A stretch of 50,741 nucleotides of DNA from Bacteroidales bacterium (GTDB taxonomy: Bacteria; Bacteroidota; Bacteroidia; Bacteroidales; UBA932), in the NCBI GenBank assembly GCA_017469845.1, contig JAFUFP010000081.1:1-50741 (forward strand). Direction: 5' to 3'. The notes under the pieces were generated by a model. It saw only the letters and a list, made by a program, of their open reading frames with translations, made no database searches and was not told the DNA's origin. Position numbers and translations under genes: made by a program. Positions 41,724 to 49,762 of this stretch are shown in pieces. The stretch's first letter is position 1, and each line of letters opens with the position of its first letter.

Positions 41724-42839
41724 TTATTTGGCGTAAATCTCCAAAGCTCCGCCACGATATAATTTCTCAAGATTATGTCCGAACCTAATATCTTTCGATG
41801 TACAATCGTTGAGTGGTTTAATCATATTGTTGTCAAGAATAAAGTAGCAGTCGGGGCGGAGAATGTCATTGTTCATTAAAGCAGTATTATGCGTGGAAAG
41901 AAAGACCTGGCAATCATTTTTGAACAGCCTTCGACACACCTCGATTGACAAAGAATGATGATAGAAAGCATCAAATTCGTCCACAAAAACGAATGACGCT
42001 TTACTGATTTTCTGAAGCCAGTAATAAAGTAAATGCAGCGAATGAGTTCCGGTTGATGCTATTGGATAAAAAGGAACGACAGCGCCATTGATGATGCATT
42101 TCAACACTTTATCTGCTTGAGGCCCCTTAACAAATTCATACTTTTGTCCACTTGCTTTATCAAGGAATTCGGCAAAGTCTTCAGTCAAATCATTATCGGT
42201 AATAAAAGCATCTATCGAATCGGGGATGAACTCGAGTCCGATGAAGGACTTCTCCTCCAGACACCGATACCATAGCATTGATTCGACGAATTTTCTTAAT
42301 TGGAACAAACAGTCGTCCTCAGCAACGGGACACACGTTGAGAAGATATCCAACAATGGAAACCATATTGGCATTTCCGATAAGATTCTTTTTCGCAGCAT
42401 CGTTAATCGGATAGATATCCTCGTCTATGAATAAATCCGCACCGTCTTTTGAGAAAAGAAGATGTTTATCATATTTAAGGGACTCACTGATAAGTTGGTT
42501 GTTGTTATTCTTCGAGTACTTATAAACTGCTTCTTTGCCATTGAAACTAAAATGGTACTCAAAATCCGCAACGGTCTTGATGCTCCCGGCTGTCAAGAAA
42601 TACCTGGGATCGTATTTTGTCGGATCTATATATTTCTGAGTCAAATGACGCACGATATCGAAGATGGCAATGCCAAGATTGGTTTTTCCCGAACCATTAG
42701 GACCATATACAATACCATTCTTAATGATTCCATCCCTGATAAACTGAGGATTGAACTCATAATTGTTCGGTTTGTCCAAAACCCATTCAATTCGTTTTGA
42801 AAATCCCTTGAAATTCCTAACTGCAAATTTTGTCAGCAT
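41724..42839 (-). CDS. AAA15-type ATPase (SMC/OLD-like), defence pair subunit
   Basis: 371 residues. Opening LTKFAVRNFKGFSKRIEW, Walker A GPNGSGKT at 46-53, Walker B SFVFVDEFDAFYHH near 285, and the histidine switch FLSTHNTALMN near 318. The N-terminal FKGF and the late Walker B are typical of ABC-type ATPases that work with a Toprim or other nuclease to sense phage. AT-rich. First gene of the pair, with its own promoter and repeated CCGTAA/TTACGG sites upstream. Confidence 0.78.
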   Translation of the reverse strand: MLTKFAVRNFKGFSKRIEWVLDKPNNYEFNPQFIRDGIIKNGIVYGPNGSGKTNLGIAIFDIVRHLTQKYIDPTKYDPRYFLTAGSIKTVADFEYHFSFNGKEAVYKYSKNNNNQLISESLKYDKHLLFSKDGADLFIDEDIYPINDAAKKNLIGNANMVSIVGYLLNVCPVAEDDCLFQLRKFVESMLWYRCLEEKSFIGLEFIPDSIDAFITDNDLTEDFAEFLDKASGQKYEFVKGPQADKVLKCIINGAVVPFYPIASTGTHSLHLLYYWLQKISKASFVFVDEFDAFYHHSLSIEVCRRLFKNDCQVFLSTHNTALMNNDILRPDCYFILDNNMIKPLNDCTSKDIRFGHNLEKLYRGGALEIYAK

Positions 42840-42871
42840 AGCTGTAAATAATTTAATATGATCTCTAGCAA

Positions 42872-42902
42872 CGAAGATATGTAAAAATATTGATAACGCA
42901 AA
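42872..42902 (-). promoter_or_regulatory. Promoter of the ATPase/Toprim pair
   Basis: Minus strand -33 TTTG (42899-42902), 19 nt, -7 TATCTTCG (42872-42879). Confidence 0.6.
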
Positions 42903-42905
42903 AAT

Positions 42906-42945
42906 TTTACGGATAATTATGTATTATTCCGTAATTATTTTACGG
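42906..42945. promoter_or_regulatory. Operator-like cluster of TTACGG/CCGTAA half sites
   Basis: Three half sites: TTACGGATAAT (42907-42917) mirrored by ATTATTCCGTAA (42923-42934, one extra base), and CCGTAA (42929-42934) mirrored by TTACGG (42940-42945) around TTATT. The cluster sits just upstream of the -33 box of the defence pair, so it could bind an activator or repressor. Confidence 0.5.
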
Positions 42946-43063
42946 AAGTGGCGGGCGCGAAACAATTTCATATTGTTGACGCGGAAGTGATGATAATTAT
43001 GTCTATTATATCTATTATATCAAATACGTTACTGTTTACTATAGAAAATCACATTATTGTAAG

Positions 43064-43071
43064 TATATTTG
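43064..43071 (+). promoter_or_regulatory. -7 box of the amidohydrolase gene
   Basis: TATATTTG, perfect. It places the transcript start near 43078 and so supports the ATG at 43095, not the earlier start at 42948. Confidence 0.6.
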
Positions 43072-43094
43072 CTTTTAATCGTAAACCAACTGAA

Positions 43095-44438
43095 ATGAAT
43101 ACTAAACAGCTTTTGAATACAATTATGGCTCTTTCGCTCAACGCACTTCCCGGCATCTGCCAGATCGATGTGCACAGTCACATGATATCCGATTCTTACC
43201 TGTCGGCCGTCAAAGCCCACGGCATGGAGATGGATGAAGGGTTCCCGATACCGGAATGGTCGCTGGAAGACCATCTGCGTTTCATGGATGAAGCCGGAAT
43301 AAGGACTTCGGTCCTCACCATGCCGGCTCCTCAGCCCTATTTCGGCAATGCCGCCGAGTCCGCCGCCATCTGCAGGACATTCAACGAGGAATGCGCCGCA
43401 CTGAAGGCTCTGCATCCGGGTCGTTTCCTTTTCTGCGCCGCCCTTCCCCTGCCGGATGTCGACAAGGCCATCGAAGAGGCCAAGTATGCACTTGAGGTGC
43501 TCGGAGCGGACGGGGTCAAACTGGCCACCAACAGCTACGGCCAGTATCTCGGAGATCCGCAGCTGGATCCTCTGATGGAATACCTCAATTCAAAAGGTGC
43601 CGTCATCATCACCCATCCCCATAAGCCTTCCGCCGCGAACGCTTCACTCATCGGTGCCGTTCCTCTGGCTTCGTACGAGTATCTCGCCGAGACTACGCGT
43701 ACCATCTTCAACATGGTCGCCCACGACGTGATGGTGAGATACCCCGACCTCAAGATAGTAGTCCCCCACTGCGGCTCTTTTCTTCCGTCGGCCCTTCCCC
43801 GTTTCAAGGGTCTTCTCCCGGTGATGGTCTCCAAGGGGTACATGAAAAATGTCGATGTCGAAGCGAACCTTAAGAACCTGTACTATGACCTGGCCGGAGC
43901 CGCCACGGATGAGGTCATCGACGGTCTTCTCACGATAACCGAGCCTTCCCACATCCTCTACGGGTCCGATTATCCTTATGTCGCTCCGCAGGCACTGATC
44001 GGTGCCAAGGCATCGCTCGGGGGCCGTCTCCCTTCGCACGGCCTTTCTCCGGAGGATGTATTCTCCAACAACGCCCTGCGTCTATTCGGAGCAGACATCC
44101 CCGTAAGGGAATACGGGAAGAGGATCGTGAGACTTGCCGAGATCGTCGTATACGAAAACCGTCTTGAGGAATACCTCTCCTACGCCAGCGAAGTGGGTGA
44201 AGTATCGATGAGGACTGAACCTGGAGTGGTCGCCCTCTTTTCCATGAGGGACAAGGCTGATCCGAGGAAAGTCTATATCCTTGAGGTATACGCCGACAGC
44301 GAAGCTTATCAGTCACATATAAAGACGGAGCATTTCCTCAAGTACAAGACGGGCACCGCCGACATGGTCGAATCCCTCCGCCTTATCGACACCGATCCCC
44401 TCGTGTGGATCAAGTTCCCCAAGGATGCCATAAAATGA
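43095..44438 (+). CDS. Amidohydrolase (ACMSD-like) fused to an antibiotic-biosynthesis-monooxygenase domain
   Basis: 447 residues from the ATG at 43095; the first 22 (NTKQLLNTIMALSLNALPGICQ) look like a signal peptide. Metal site: DVHSHM (HxH), ITHPHKP, VPHCGSFLP and YGSDYPY (Asp), as in aminocarboxymuconate-semialdehyde decarboxylase-type amidohydrolases. About 335-447 is an ABM/quinol-monooxygenase-like domain (LAEIVVYENRLEEYLSYAS, IKTEHFLKYKTGTADM). The pairing suggests a small-molecule degradation enzyme; substrate unknown. Confidence 0.83.
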   Translation: MNTKQLLNTIMALSLNALPGICQIDVHSHMISDSYLSAVKAHGMEMDEGFPIPEWSLEDHLRFMDEAGIRTSVLTMPAPQPYFGNAAESAAICRTFNEECAALKALHPGRFLFCAALPLPDVDKAIEEAKYALEVLGADGVKLATNSYGQYLGDPQLDPLMEYLNSKGAVIITHPHKPSAANASLIGAVPLASYEYLAETTRTIFNMVAHDVMVRYPDLKIVVPHCGSFLPSALPRFKGLLPVMVSKGYMKNVDVEANLKNLYYDLAGAATDEVIDGLLTITEPSHILYGSDYPYVAPQALIGAKASLGGRLPSHGLSPEDVFSNNALRLFGADIPVREYGKRIVRLAEIVVYENRLEEYLSYASEVGEVSMRTEPGVVALFSMRDKADPRKVYILEVYADSEAYQSHIKTEHFLKYKTGTADMVESLRLIDTDPLVWIKFPKDAIK

Positions 44439-44551
44439 CATCCTGTCATATCTGAAACATCCCTTCTCCGCAGGTCAGAAAAAGGCTTGCGGAATTTTTT
44501 TTTGAAATTTTTTCACTTTTCCCTGAAACTTTTCGGCCACTTCTCCGTATA

Positions 44552-44559
44552 TATCTTTG
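44552..44559 (+). promoter_or_regulatory. -7 box upstream of the ECF sigma gene
   Basis: TATCTTTG, perfect; a TTTC lies 18 nt upstream. A second, weaker box (ATCTTTGCAC near 44818-44828) lies close to the gene and matches the start region of the paralogous sigma gene (ATCTTTGCAC at 48005-48014). Confidence 0.5.
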
Positions 44560-44856
44560 CCGCCTCACTAAAGGGGCGACTGCAACACATCAAAACACCT
44601 CGTCAGAACCTTTATATTCACTGTCCCCTTACATAGCCAAGGGAGTCCTACCGGCGGGTTTGACCGCAGTCCTCAAAAATTACATTTTGCGTAATTTTTA
44701 CTCAAAAACGGCATGGTATTTGTGATACTTCATTATACCCTGTCGACAGACATTTTTTCCGACACCAAACCTTTCCCGAAAGGGAACTGTACTTCCCGGG
44801 AGTGACCCTCCCGTAACGATCTTTGCACTTTTTTTATGGACTTCAAACAGTAGTGT
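44560..44856 (+). promoter_or_regulatory. Long leader with a 9-bp dyad before the ECF sigma gene
   Basis: No gene seen in 44439-44856. The leader holds AAAAATTAC (44675-44683) mirrored by GTAATTTTT (44691-44699) with a 7-nt loop, either an operator or a weak terminator, plus a GC-rich CCCGGGAG/CTCCCG area near 44795-44811. Control of the sigma gene is likely layered. Confidence 0.4.
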
Positions 44857-45390
44857 ATGACAGGAAAAGGTCTTACTATCAATGAATCCCAGTATTGGGA
44901 GTATGCAGCTACGGCCGTTTACGGCTACGCAAGGAAAACGTTCGGAAACTTCTTCACTAAAGAGGACTATGAAGACATCATCGGCGAAGTGGTCTACAAG
45001 ATGTACAGATATCGCGACTCTTACGACCCTTCCAAATCCGAGACCACCACTTGGGTGGGAACGATCTCGAGAAACGCGGTACACACTTGGGCGAGAAACA
45101 AGATGAACCGCAGGGGCATTTCCCAATCGATGGAACTCGGATTCGCCTCCGACGGAACCCTCAGGACTGTCGAGACGGCAGGAGACCTTGACACGGACCG
45201 CTACCTTCTCTACGGAGACACTCTCAGCGGCTTCAACTCCTCCCTTTCGGACGAGAACGAGAAGGTCCTCCTCTCCCTCAAGGTCGACGGCTTCGACACC
45301 GACGAAATCGCCCAGATGCTCGGGGTACCCAAGAGCAAAGTCTACAGCGATTGGTTCAAACTCAAGAGGAAACTTTCCTCCGCGGCCTAA
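44857..45390 (+). CDS. ECF-type sigma factor A
   Basis: 177 residues, normal ECF length. Region 2: AATAVYGYARKTFGNFF, YEDIIGEVVYKMYRYRDSYD, WVGTISRNAVHTWAR. Region 4: ALSGF-type helix then VDGFDTDEIAQMLGVPKSKVYSDWFKLKRKL. Close paralogue of the 48155 protein (shared YEDxIGxxVxKMxRYRDxxDPSK and STWVGTIxRN blocks). No anti-sigma gene adjoins it, so control is probably transcriptional. The terminator at 45411 closes its transcript. Confidence 0.85.
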   Translation: MTGKGLTINESQYWEYAATAVYGYARKTFGNFFTKEDYEDIIGEVVYKMYRYRDSYDPSKSETTTWVGTISRNAVHTWARNKMNRRGISQSMELGFASDGTLRTVETAGDLDTDRYLLYGDTLSGFNSSLSDENEKVLLSLKVDGFDTDEIAQMLGVPKSKVYSDWFKLKRKLSSAA

Positions 45391-45410
45391 ACCAGTCCAT
45401 CCTTCTTCGA

Positions 45411-45456
45411 CCGGGGCGCATGGCACCGGGCCATGCGCACAGCTTCCCCGGTTTTC
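45411..45456 (+). terminator. Terminator after ECF sigma A
   Basis: Nested stem: CCGGGG (45411-45416) with CCCCGG (45446-45451), inner GCGCATGGC/GCCATGCGC, followed by TTTTCCTTTT. Confidence 0.75.
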
Positions 45457-45521
45457 CTTTTACCTTACGGCCGCCTGGGCCGGAAACGATTAACACTCAA
45501 CTCACAATAGACACAGACCAG

Positions 45522-46376
45522 ATGCGACAATTCAAAATAAACCCTTCCGTAACGGTCAGAAACCAGACCGTCAACCAATATCTCACCGACATACTCCGTT
45601 ACCCCATGGTCTCCCCCGACGAGGAGACCTCCCTCGCCATGAGGATACAGGATGGTGACGAAGAGGCTTTCAACCGCCTTGTCGAATCCAACCTCAGGTT
45701 CGTCGTCAGCGTCGCCAAACAGTACCAGGGCCACGGGATGGAACTGGTGGACCTTATCAACGAAGGCAATTACGGCTTGATGAAGGCGGCCAGGAAGTTT
45801 GATCCGAGCAGAGGCTTCAAATTCATTTCCTACGCCGTATGGTGGATAAGGCAGTCGATCCTCGAGGCCTTGTCGGATCAGGGAAGGATGATCCGCCTTC
45901 CGCTGAACCAGGTCGGCATAATCAACAAGATTTCCAGGGCTCGCGGCTCCTTCCTCCAGGAGAACTCACGTGAACCGACCGACGAGGAACTCTCCGCCAT
46001 CGTCGACCTTCCGGTCGGCAAAATCGGTGACGCCATGAGGAGCTCTTCATCCCATGTTTCCTTCGATACGCCATTCGGTGAAGATGAGGACGGAACTCTC
46101 CTTGATGTGCTGCACGATACCTCTGCGCCGGAAACCGACGCTTCCCTGCAGAAAGAATCTCTGCGCAGTGACATCGAGGACGTCCTTTCGATCCTTCCCA
46201 AGAGGGAGAACGAGATTATCCATCTCCTTTTCGGCATAGGCTGCCAGGAAATGACCCTCGAGGAAGTGGGGCAGGAGATGAACCTGACCCGTGAAAGGGT
46301 GCGCCAGTTAAGGGAGAAAGCCCTCAGGAAGATTTCGCGGGAGAACGTGAGGGGACGGCTTGTCCAGTACAGATGA
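45522..46376 (+). CDS. RpoD-type (sigma-70 group 1/2) sigma factor, second-copy type
   Basis: 284 residues from the ATG at 45522, the short form typical of Bacteroidota RpoD. Region 2: NLRFVVSVAKQYQG, DLINEGNYGLMKAARKFD, FKFISYAVWWIRQSI. Region 3: RLPLNQVGIINKISRA. Region 4: PKRENEIIHLLFGIG, MTLEEVGQEMNLTRERVRQL. Residues for -10 and -35 contact are intact, but several positions conserved in housekeeping RpoD are changed (for example MELVDLINEGNYG), so I read it as an alternative group-2-like factor. It lies right after ECF sigma A behind a terminator. Confidence 0.82.
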   Translation: MRQFKINPSVTVRNQTVNQYLTDILRYPMVSPDEETSLAMRIQDGDEEAFNRLVESNLRFVVSVAKQYQGHGMELVDLINEGNYGLMKAARKFDPSRGFKFISYAVWWIRQSILEALSDQGRMIRLPLNQVGIINKISRARGSFLQENSREPTDEELSAIVDLPVGKIGDAMRSSSSHVSFDTPFGEDEDGTLLDVLHDTSAPETDASLQKESLRSDIEDVLSILPKRENEIIHLLFGIGCQEMTLEEVGQEMNLTRERVRQLREKALRKISRENVRGRLVQYR

Positions 46377-46425
46377 CATCATACCGTTATCTTCCCGGAC
46401 TTTCAGGATGAATTAGCGGCGTGAC

Positions 46426-46475
46426 TTCATAATAAGACCTCCGATCCCTTACAGGACCGGAGGCCTTATTATGAA
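46426..46475. terminator. Strong bidirectional terminator
   Basis: TTCATAATAAGACCTCCG (46426-46443) pairs with CGGAGGCCTTATTATGAA (46458-46475), 18 bp with one mismatch. Between the convergent RpoD-type and protease genes. Confidence 0.85.
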
Positions 46476-46502
46476 AAACTGGTCTATGCCGAGGTCGTCA
46501 GA

Positions 46503-47165
46503 CTATATCCAAACCCCTTCTTCGTTTATCAGAAGTGCATGGCGGCGGAATATCTCCATTCCTACCACACCCTTGACACCGATTAGGTTGAGCGTGAGGT
46601 TGAATAGTCCCGGCAGATGGCCACCCCGCATCATGAACTCTTCGCCCGCGAAAGCCGCCGCGAACTCGAATATAGGTGTCTCGAACGTGTCTTCAGGAAC
46701 CATCGGATTGAAATCCACCACGCGGTCAACCGGCGTGAGGCCTTCGGTGATGGAAGGATTGACATAGGATACGGGTGCTCCGGTGTCGAGGACGACCTTA
46801 TAGTCCTCTCCGAGAATGTCCATATGGATGATGAGATAGTTCATCAGAATCTGCGAAGGAACTCTTTCCATCCCTTCGGAAGACTGTCCGAAGACGACTT
46901 TACCCGACGGGACATCGATGAGCGCCCCGTATCTTTGGATGAGATCCATTCCTATGAGGCCGCATACCCTTTCCCCTATATGGCTCGACAGGTAATCGGA
47001 ATCCGTGTTCAGGATGGATGTCGGAACGCTTATCGTGTCTCCGCACAGCTGGATTTTTCCCGTCGAGTGGAAACTTATCGGGCTTCCGGTGTCAATGAGG
47101 ATGAAGGAGCCGTATTCTCCGATGAGGATATGGTCTTTTATCAGGGTGATTCGGTATCCGGTCAT
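46503..47165 (-). CDS. Aspartic protease with two DTG motifs in one chain
   Basis: 220 residues. Two retropepsin-like halves, each with an active-site triad: FILIDTGSPISF (near residue 25) and VVLDTGAPVSYV (near 126). Hydrophobic-hydrophobic-Gly motifs follow each (VCGLIGMDLI, VVGMEIF). Retropepsins usually work as dimers of one such half; this chain carries both, like a minimal pepsin. No signal peptide, so it is cytoplasmic. Probably co-transcribed with the HD gene (49-nt gap). Confidence 0.75.
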   Translation of the reverse strand: MTGYRITLIKDHILIGEYGSFILIDTGSPISFHSTGKIQLCGDTISVPTSILNTDSDYLSSHIGERVCGLIGMDLIQRYGALIDVPSGKVVFGQSSEGMERVPSQILMNYLIIHMDILGEDYKVVLDTGAPVSYVNPSITEGLTPVDRVVDFNPMVPEDTFETPIFEFAAAFAGEEFMMRGGHLPGLFNLTLNLIGVKGVVGMEIFRRHALLINEEGVWI

Positions 47166-47214
47166 GGCCGTGGGTTTATGGATTGTTGCTTAAGATACTG
47201 ACTGCGAGGTAAAT

Positions 47215-47667
47215 TTACCTCTTTTTCCGCTTCCGCCCCAGATGCCACTTCCCTGCGCTTACGCTGTCGGCGAAGGACAGAAGACGCCTTAGGGGACAAG
47301 TCCAGAAGGTGGATGCATGGCCGTGGTGGGTGGAAATGGCCGTCTTCTCGTCATCGCTGAGCGGAAAGCCGCATTCACGGAGGATCGCAACGGCCCTGTC
47401 CCCGTGGCTGCCGCTTCCCTTGCGGGTTTTCCCGAGGTCATGGAAAAGGGCCGCCACCGCGATGCTGTCCGGAGAAATCTTCCCCCTCCCTGACATCATG
47501 ATGTCGTAAACCTCCAGAGAATGTCTCGCCAGTCCCCCTTCCTGCTTATGGTGGGAGACATTCTGCCTTGTAAAGTAGTTCGACCCGAGGAGGTAGCCGA
47601 TTACCTCTTCGGTCCCTTCCCTGCCAGTGGAACGTATGATTGAAAGTATTCTTTCCTTGTCTGTCAT
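47215..47667 (-). CDS. Small HD-domain phosphohydrolase
   Basis: 150 residues. HD motifs GGLARHSLEVYDIM, ALFHDLGKTRKG, SGSHGDRAV, STHHGHAST. Same build as the 39755 protein (both begin with a KxxxxSIIRSTGREG-like or KFISILEGIRRPG segment), hence a shorter paralogue. Highly basic C terminus (GRKRKKR). Upstream gene of the protease unit. Confidence 0.8.
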   Translation of the reverse strand: MTDKERILSIIRSTGREGTEEVIGYLLGSNYFTRQNVSHHKQEGGLARHSLEVYDIMMSGRGKISPDSIAVAALFHDLGKTRKGSGSHGDRAVAILRECGFPLSDDEKTAISTHHGHASTFWTCPLRRLLSFADSVSAGKWHLGRKRKKR

Positions 47668-47934
47668 GTGTGAAGATAGCTATGCATAAATATACAACAG
47701 TCGTGCTGATTTTTCGTGAAGATGGGAAAATATTCTTTCCGAAGCGGACCGCTGCAAGCCTTGCAGGGATTTTGGCACCGGATTTTGGCATGATACCTTT
47801 GCTGAAGCTTCTCCGCAGGGGCACCATGTCAGTGTGACAGCGTCCCGGAAACATGTCAGAACACCTCCTCCTATCCCTTCGGACAACTTGTCATCGTGCT
47901 GTGACAGAGCCGGAAAACATGACATTGTGTCAAT

Positions 47935-48004
47935 TTTACATATGACAATGTAGAAATTACATAAAAATAATGTAAAAAGTACACAACTTATGTAAAATTT
48001 ACAT
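47935..48004. promoter_or_regulatory. Helically phased ATGTAA/TTACAT operator array
   Basis: Three dyads: TTTACAT-N6-ATGTAGA (47935-47954, imperfect), TTACAT-N7-ATGTAA (47957-47975, perfect) and ATGTAAA-N-TTTACAT (47990-48004, perfect). Their centres lie about 21.5 and 31 bp apart, close to two and three DNA turns, so a protein could line up on one face. The last dyad touches the -7 box of ECF sigma B. Confidence 0.62.
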
Positions 48005-48011
48005 ATCTTTG
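48004..48011 (+). promoter_or_regulatory. -7 box of ECF sigma B
   Basis: TATCTTTG, perfect TAnnTTTG. No TTTG at -33; that region holds the dyad array, which suggests an activator-dependent promoter. Leader to the ATG is about 140 nt with no gene in it. Confidence 0.6.
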
Positions 48012-48154
48012 CACGGAGTTTGATAGAAGAACATACGAAGACCGTTCATGACAGAACCGTCAAAGGGCAGCGAATCTCTCCGAAAGGACCGTAGAACTAT
48101 CCGGGATCGGGGATCCCGACAGAAATATCCGACACACCAAAAACCTTCAAGAAA

Positions 48155-48670
48155 ATGAAGACCAGTTTCCTTCCCATCAAAGATTCAGAGTACATCGTCT
48201 ATGCTTCCAAGGCCGTCAGGGGTTTCGCGCTACCGAAGTTCGGCTCCTTCTTCTCCGAAATGGACTATGAGGACATGATAGGTGACACCGTCATGAAAAT
48301 GTGGCGTTACCGTGACACTTTCGACCCTTCGAAGGCTCAGCTTTCCACCTGGGTCGGTACCATCGCGAGGAACATTGTCCTCGACAGGGCCTACTCCAAC
48401 GGAAGGAACAGGAGTCTCTTCTCCGAGAAGGACTGCGGCGAGTATTCCACCTTCATCCCTTCGGGTATCGGGACCGATGACGAGGTCCTCTATGCCGACA
48501 CCCTCTCTTCCGTCTACTCCGCAGCCAGGGACGAGGATGATGAGGAAATCATCCGTCTGAAAATCGAGGGGTACGATTCCGACGAGATAGCCCAGAAGAC
48601 CGGTCTCGACATCAAGAAGGTCTACAGGGACTGGTACAGGATCAAGGGCTGTATCAGGGCCGCAGCTTAA
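48155..48670 (+). CDS. ECF-type sigma factor B
   Basis: 171 residues. Region 2: SKAVRGFALPKFGSFFSE, DYEDMIGDTVMKMWRYRD, STWVGTIARNIVLDRAY. Region 4: EGYDSDEIAQKTGLDIKKVYRDW. Paralogue of the 44857 protein. No adjacent anti-sigma gene; instead a phased operator array precedes it, so it is probably controlled at transcription. Ends at a strong terminator. Confidence 0.85.
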   Translation: MKTSFLPIKDSEYIVYASKAVRGFALPKFGSFFSEMDYEDMIGDTVMKMWRYRDTFDPSKAQLSTWVGTIARNIVLDRAYSNGRNRSLFSEKDCGEYSTFIPSGIGTDDEVLYADTLSSVYSAARDEDDEEIIRLKIEGYDSDEIAQKTGLDIKKVYRDWYRIKGCIRAAA

Positions 48671-48690
48671 ATCCTCCCGGTTTTCTCGGA

Positions 48691-48720
48691 AGTTTCCTCC
48701 ACAGCGGAGGAAACTTTTCC
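48691..48720 (+). terminator. Terminator after ECF sigma B
   Basis: AGTTTCCTCC/GGAGGAAACT, 10-bp perfect stem with 5-nt loop, then TTTCCCTTTTT. Confidence 0.85.
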
Positions 48721-48765
48721 CTTTTTGTGAGTATATTAGTATTCCAAGAACACTTTTCCACACAT

Positions 48766-49662
48766 ATGCCTTACTGCAAGAAATACGACCCCGCCGTCGC
48801 CGCCCGTAAAAAGCGCAACGCCGAAATCTTCCGAGAGACCCTTTCAATCATCGGAAAAGGCTTCTATACAGCTCCTTCCGGAAAGACCGTCACACTTCCT
48901 TCACTTAGTCCCATGCTTCTTGGCTCCGAATGCTTCCACCGCGAACTTCCGCCTTCGGAAGGGGTTCCTCTCCCCGGAGGAACAACCGTCATGGTCGAAA
49001 AGGGAGACTGCCTTGAAGTGGCCGGAAGGCTTGTCCGTGAAGGGTACAACGTAGCGCTACTCAATTTCGCGAGCGCGGGTCATCCCGGCGGAGGAGTCGA
49101 AACGGGAGCCAGAGCACAGGAGGAGACCATCTGCAGGCGCTCTACCCTCGCCCGCTCCATCTACACTTTCTCCCCTTCCTACGCCTCCAAGTACGGATTC
49201 GAAGAACACAGGGGCGAAGGATATCCCCTCAAGAATCTCCGCCACAGCGTCATATACTCCCCTTCAGTCACCGTCTTCCGCGAAGGAATCGAATGCACTC
49301 TCATGGAAGAGCCTTTCCAGGTCGGGGTCATAACCTGCGCCGCACTGAATCTCGGCGGGAAGTATGACCTGAGGCTCACTCCGGACGGTCATATGCCGGA
49401 AGAAGCCGTCGATATAACAAGGTGCAAGGTGAGGGCGATCCTGAGAATCGGACTTAAGTTCGGGCACGATTCGCTTGTCCTTGGAGCCTTCGGATGCGGA
49501 GCTTTCCGGAATCCGCCCCGCGAGATGGCGGAAAGCTTCCGGGACGTCATGTCCGAGAAAGAGTTCGAGGGCAAGTATCGCCTCATCACTTTCGCTATAA
49601 TCGAAGACCACAACTCGCTGAATTCCAACTACGGGGCTTTCAGGGAAGTTCTCGCAAAATAA
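48766..49662 (+). CDS. TIGR02452-family (microbial PARG-like, macro-fold) protein
   Basis: 298 residues from the ATG at 48766; a GTG at 48727 falls in the terminator. N-terminal KRNAEIFRETL helix, central LLNFASAGHPGGGV with the PARG signature GGG then QEE (GVETGARAQEETICRRS), late LGAFGCGAFRNPP. The family has a macro fold and removes ADP-ribose from protein or binds it. Fits a nucleotide/NAD theme with the TIR and YpsA-like proteins of this window. Monocistronic. Confidence 0.83.
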   Translation: MPYCKKYDPAVAARKKRNAEIFRETLSIIGKGFYTAPSGKTVTLPSLSPMLLGSECFHRELPPSEGVPLPGGTTVMVEKGDCLEVAGRLVREGYNVALLNFASAGHPGGGVETGARAQEETICRRSTLARSIYTFSPSYASKYGFEEHRGEGYPLKNLRHSVIYSPSVTVFREGIECTLMEEPFQVGVITCAALNLGGKYDLRLTPDGHMPEEAVDITRCKVRAILRIGLKFGHDSLVLGAFGCGAFRNPPREMAESFRDVMSEKEFEGKYRLITFAIIEDHNSLNSNYGAFREVLAK

Positions 49663-49703
49663 CGGTGCCGGGCCGCATCGGCCGATGTTTTCCCGGTTTT
49701 GTG

Positions 49704-49742
49704 AAGGGATCGGAAAAGCCCATGTGAGCTTTCCGGTCCCTT
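49704..49742. terminator. Bidirectional terminator
   Basis: GAAGGGATCGGAAAAGC-type stem (49704-49719) with GCTTTCCGGTCCCTT (49728-49742), one mismatch, T-rich on both sides. Between convergent genes. Confidence 0.8.
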
Positions 49743-49762
49743 CCTTTATTCAGCGCCTTCCG

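Noticed and set aside
42948..43094. N-terminal extension of the amidohydrolase from 42948
   Set aside because: It would start upstream of the -7 box at 43064-43071 and adds AT-rich hydrophobic sequence in front of a good signal peptide.
49724..49751. Tenth copy of the island motif (TTATTC at 49746)
   Set aside because: No TGTAAW box at the 21-nt distance; the TTTATT is the T-run of a terminator.
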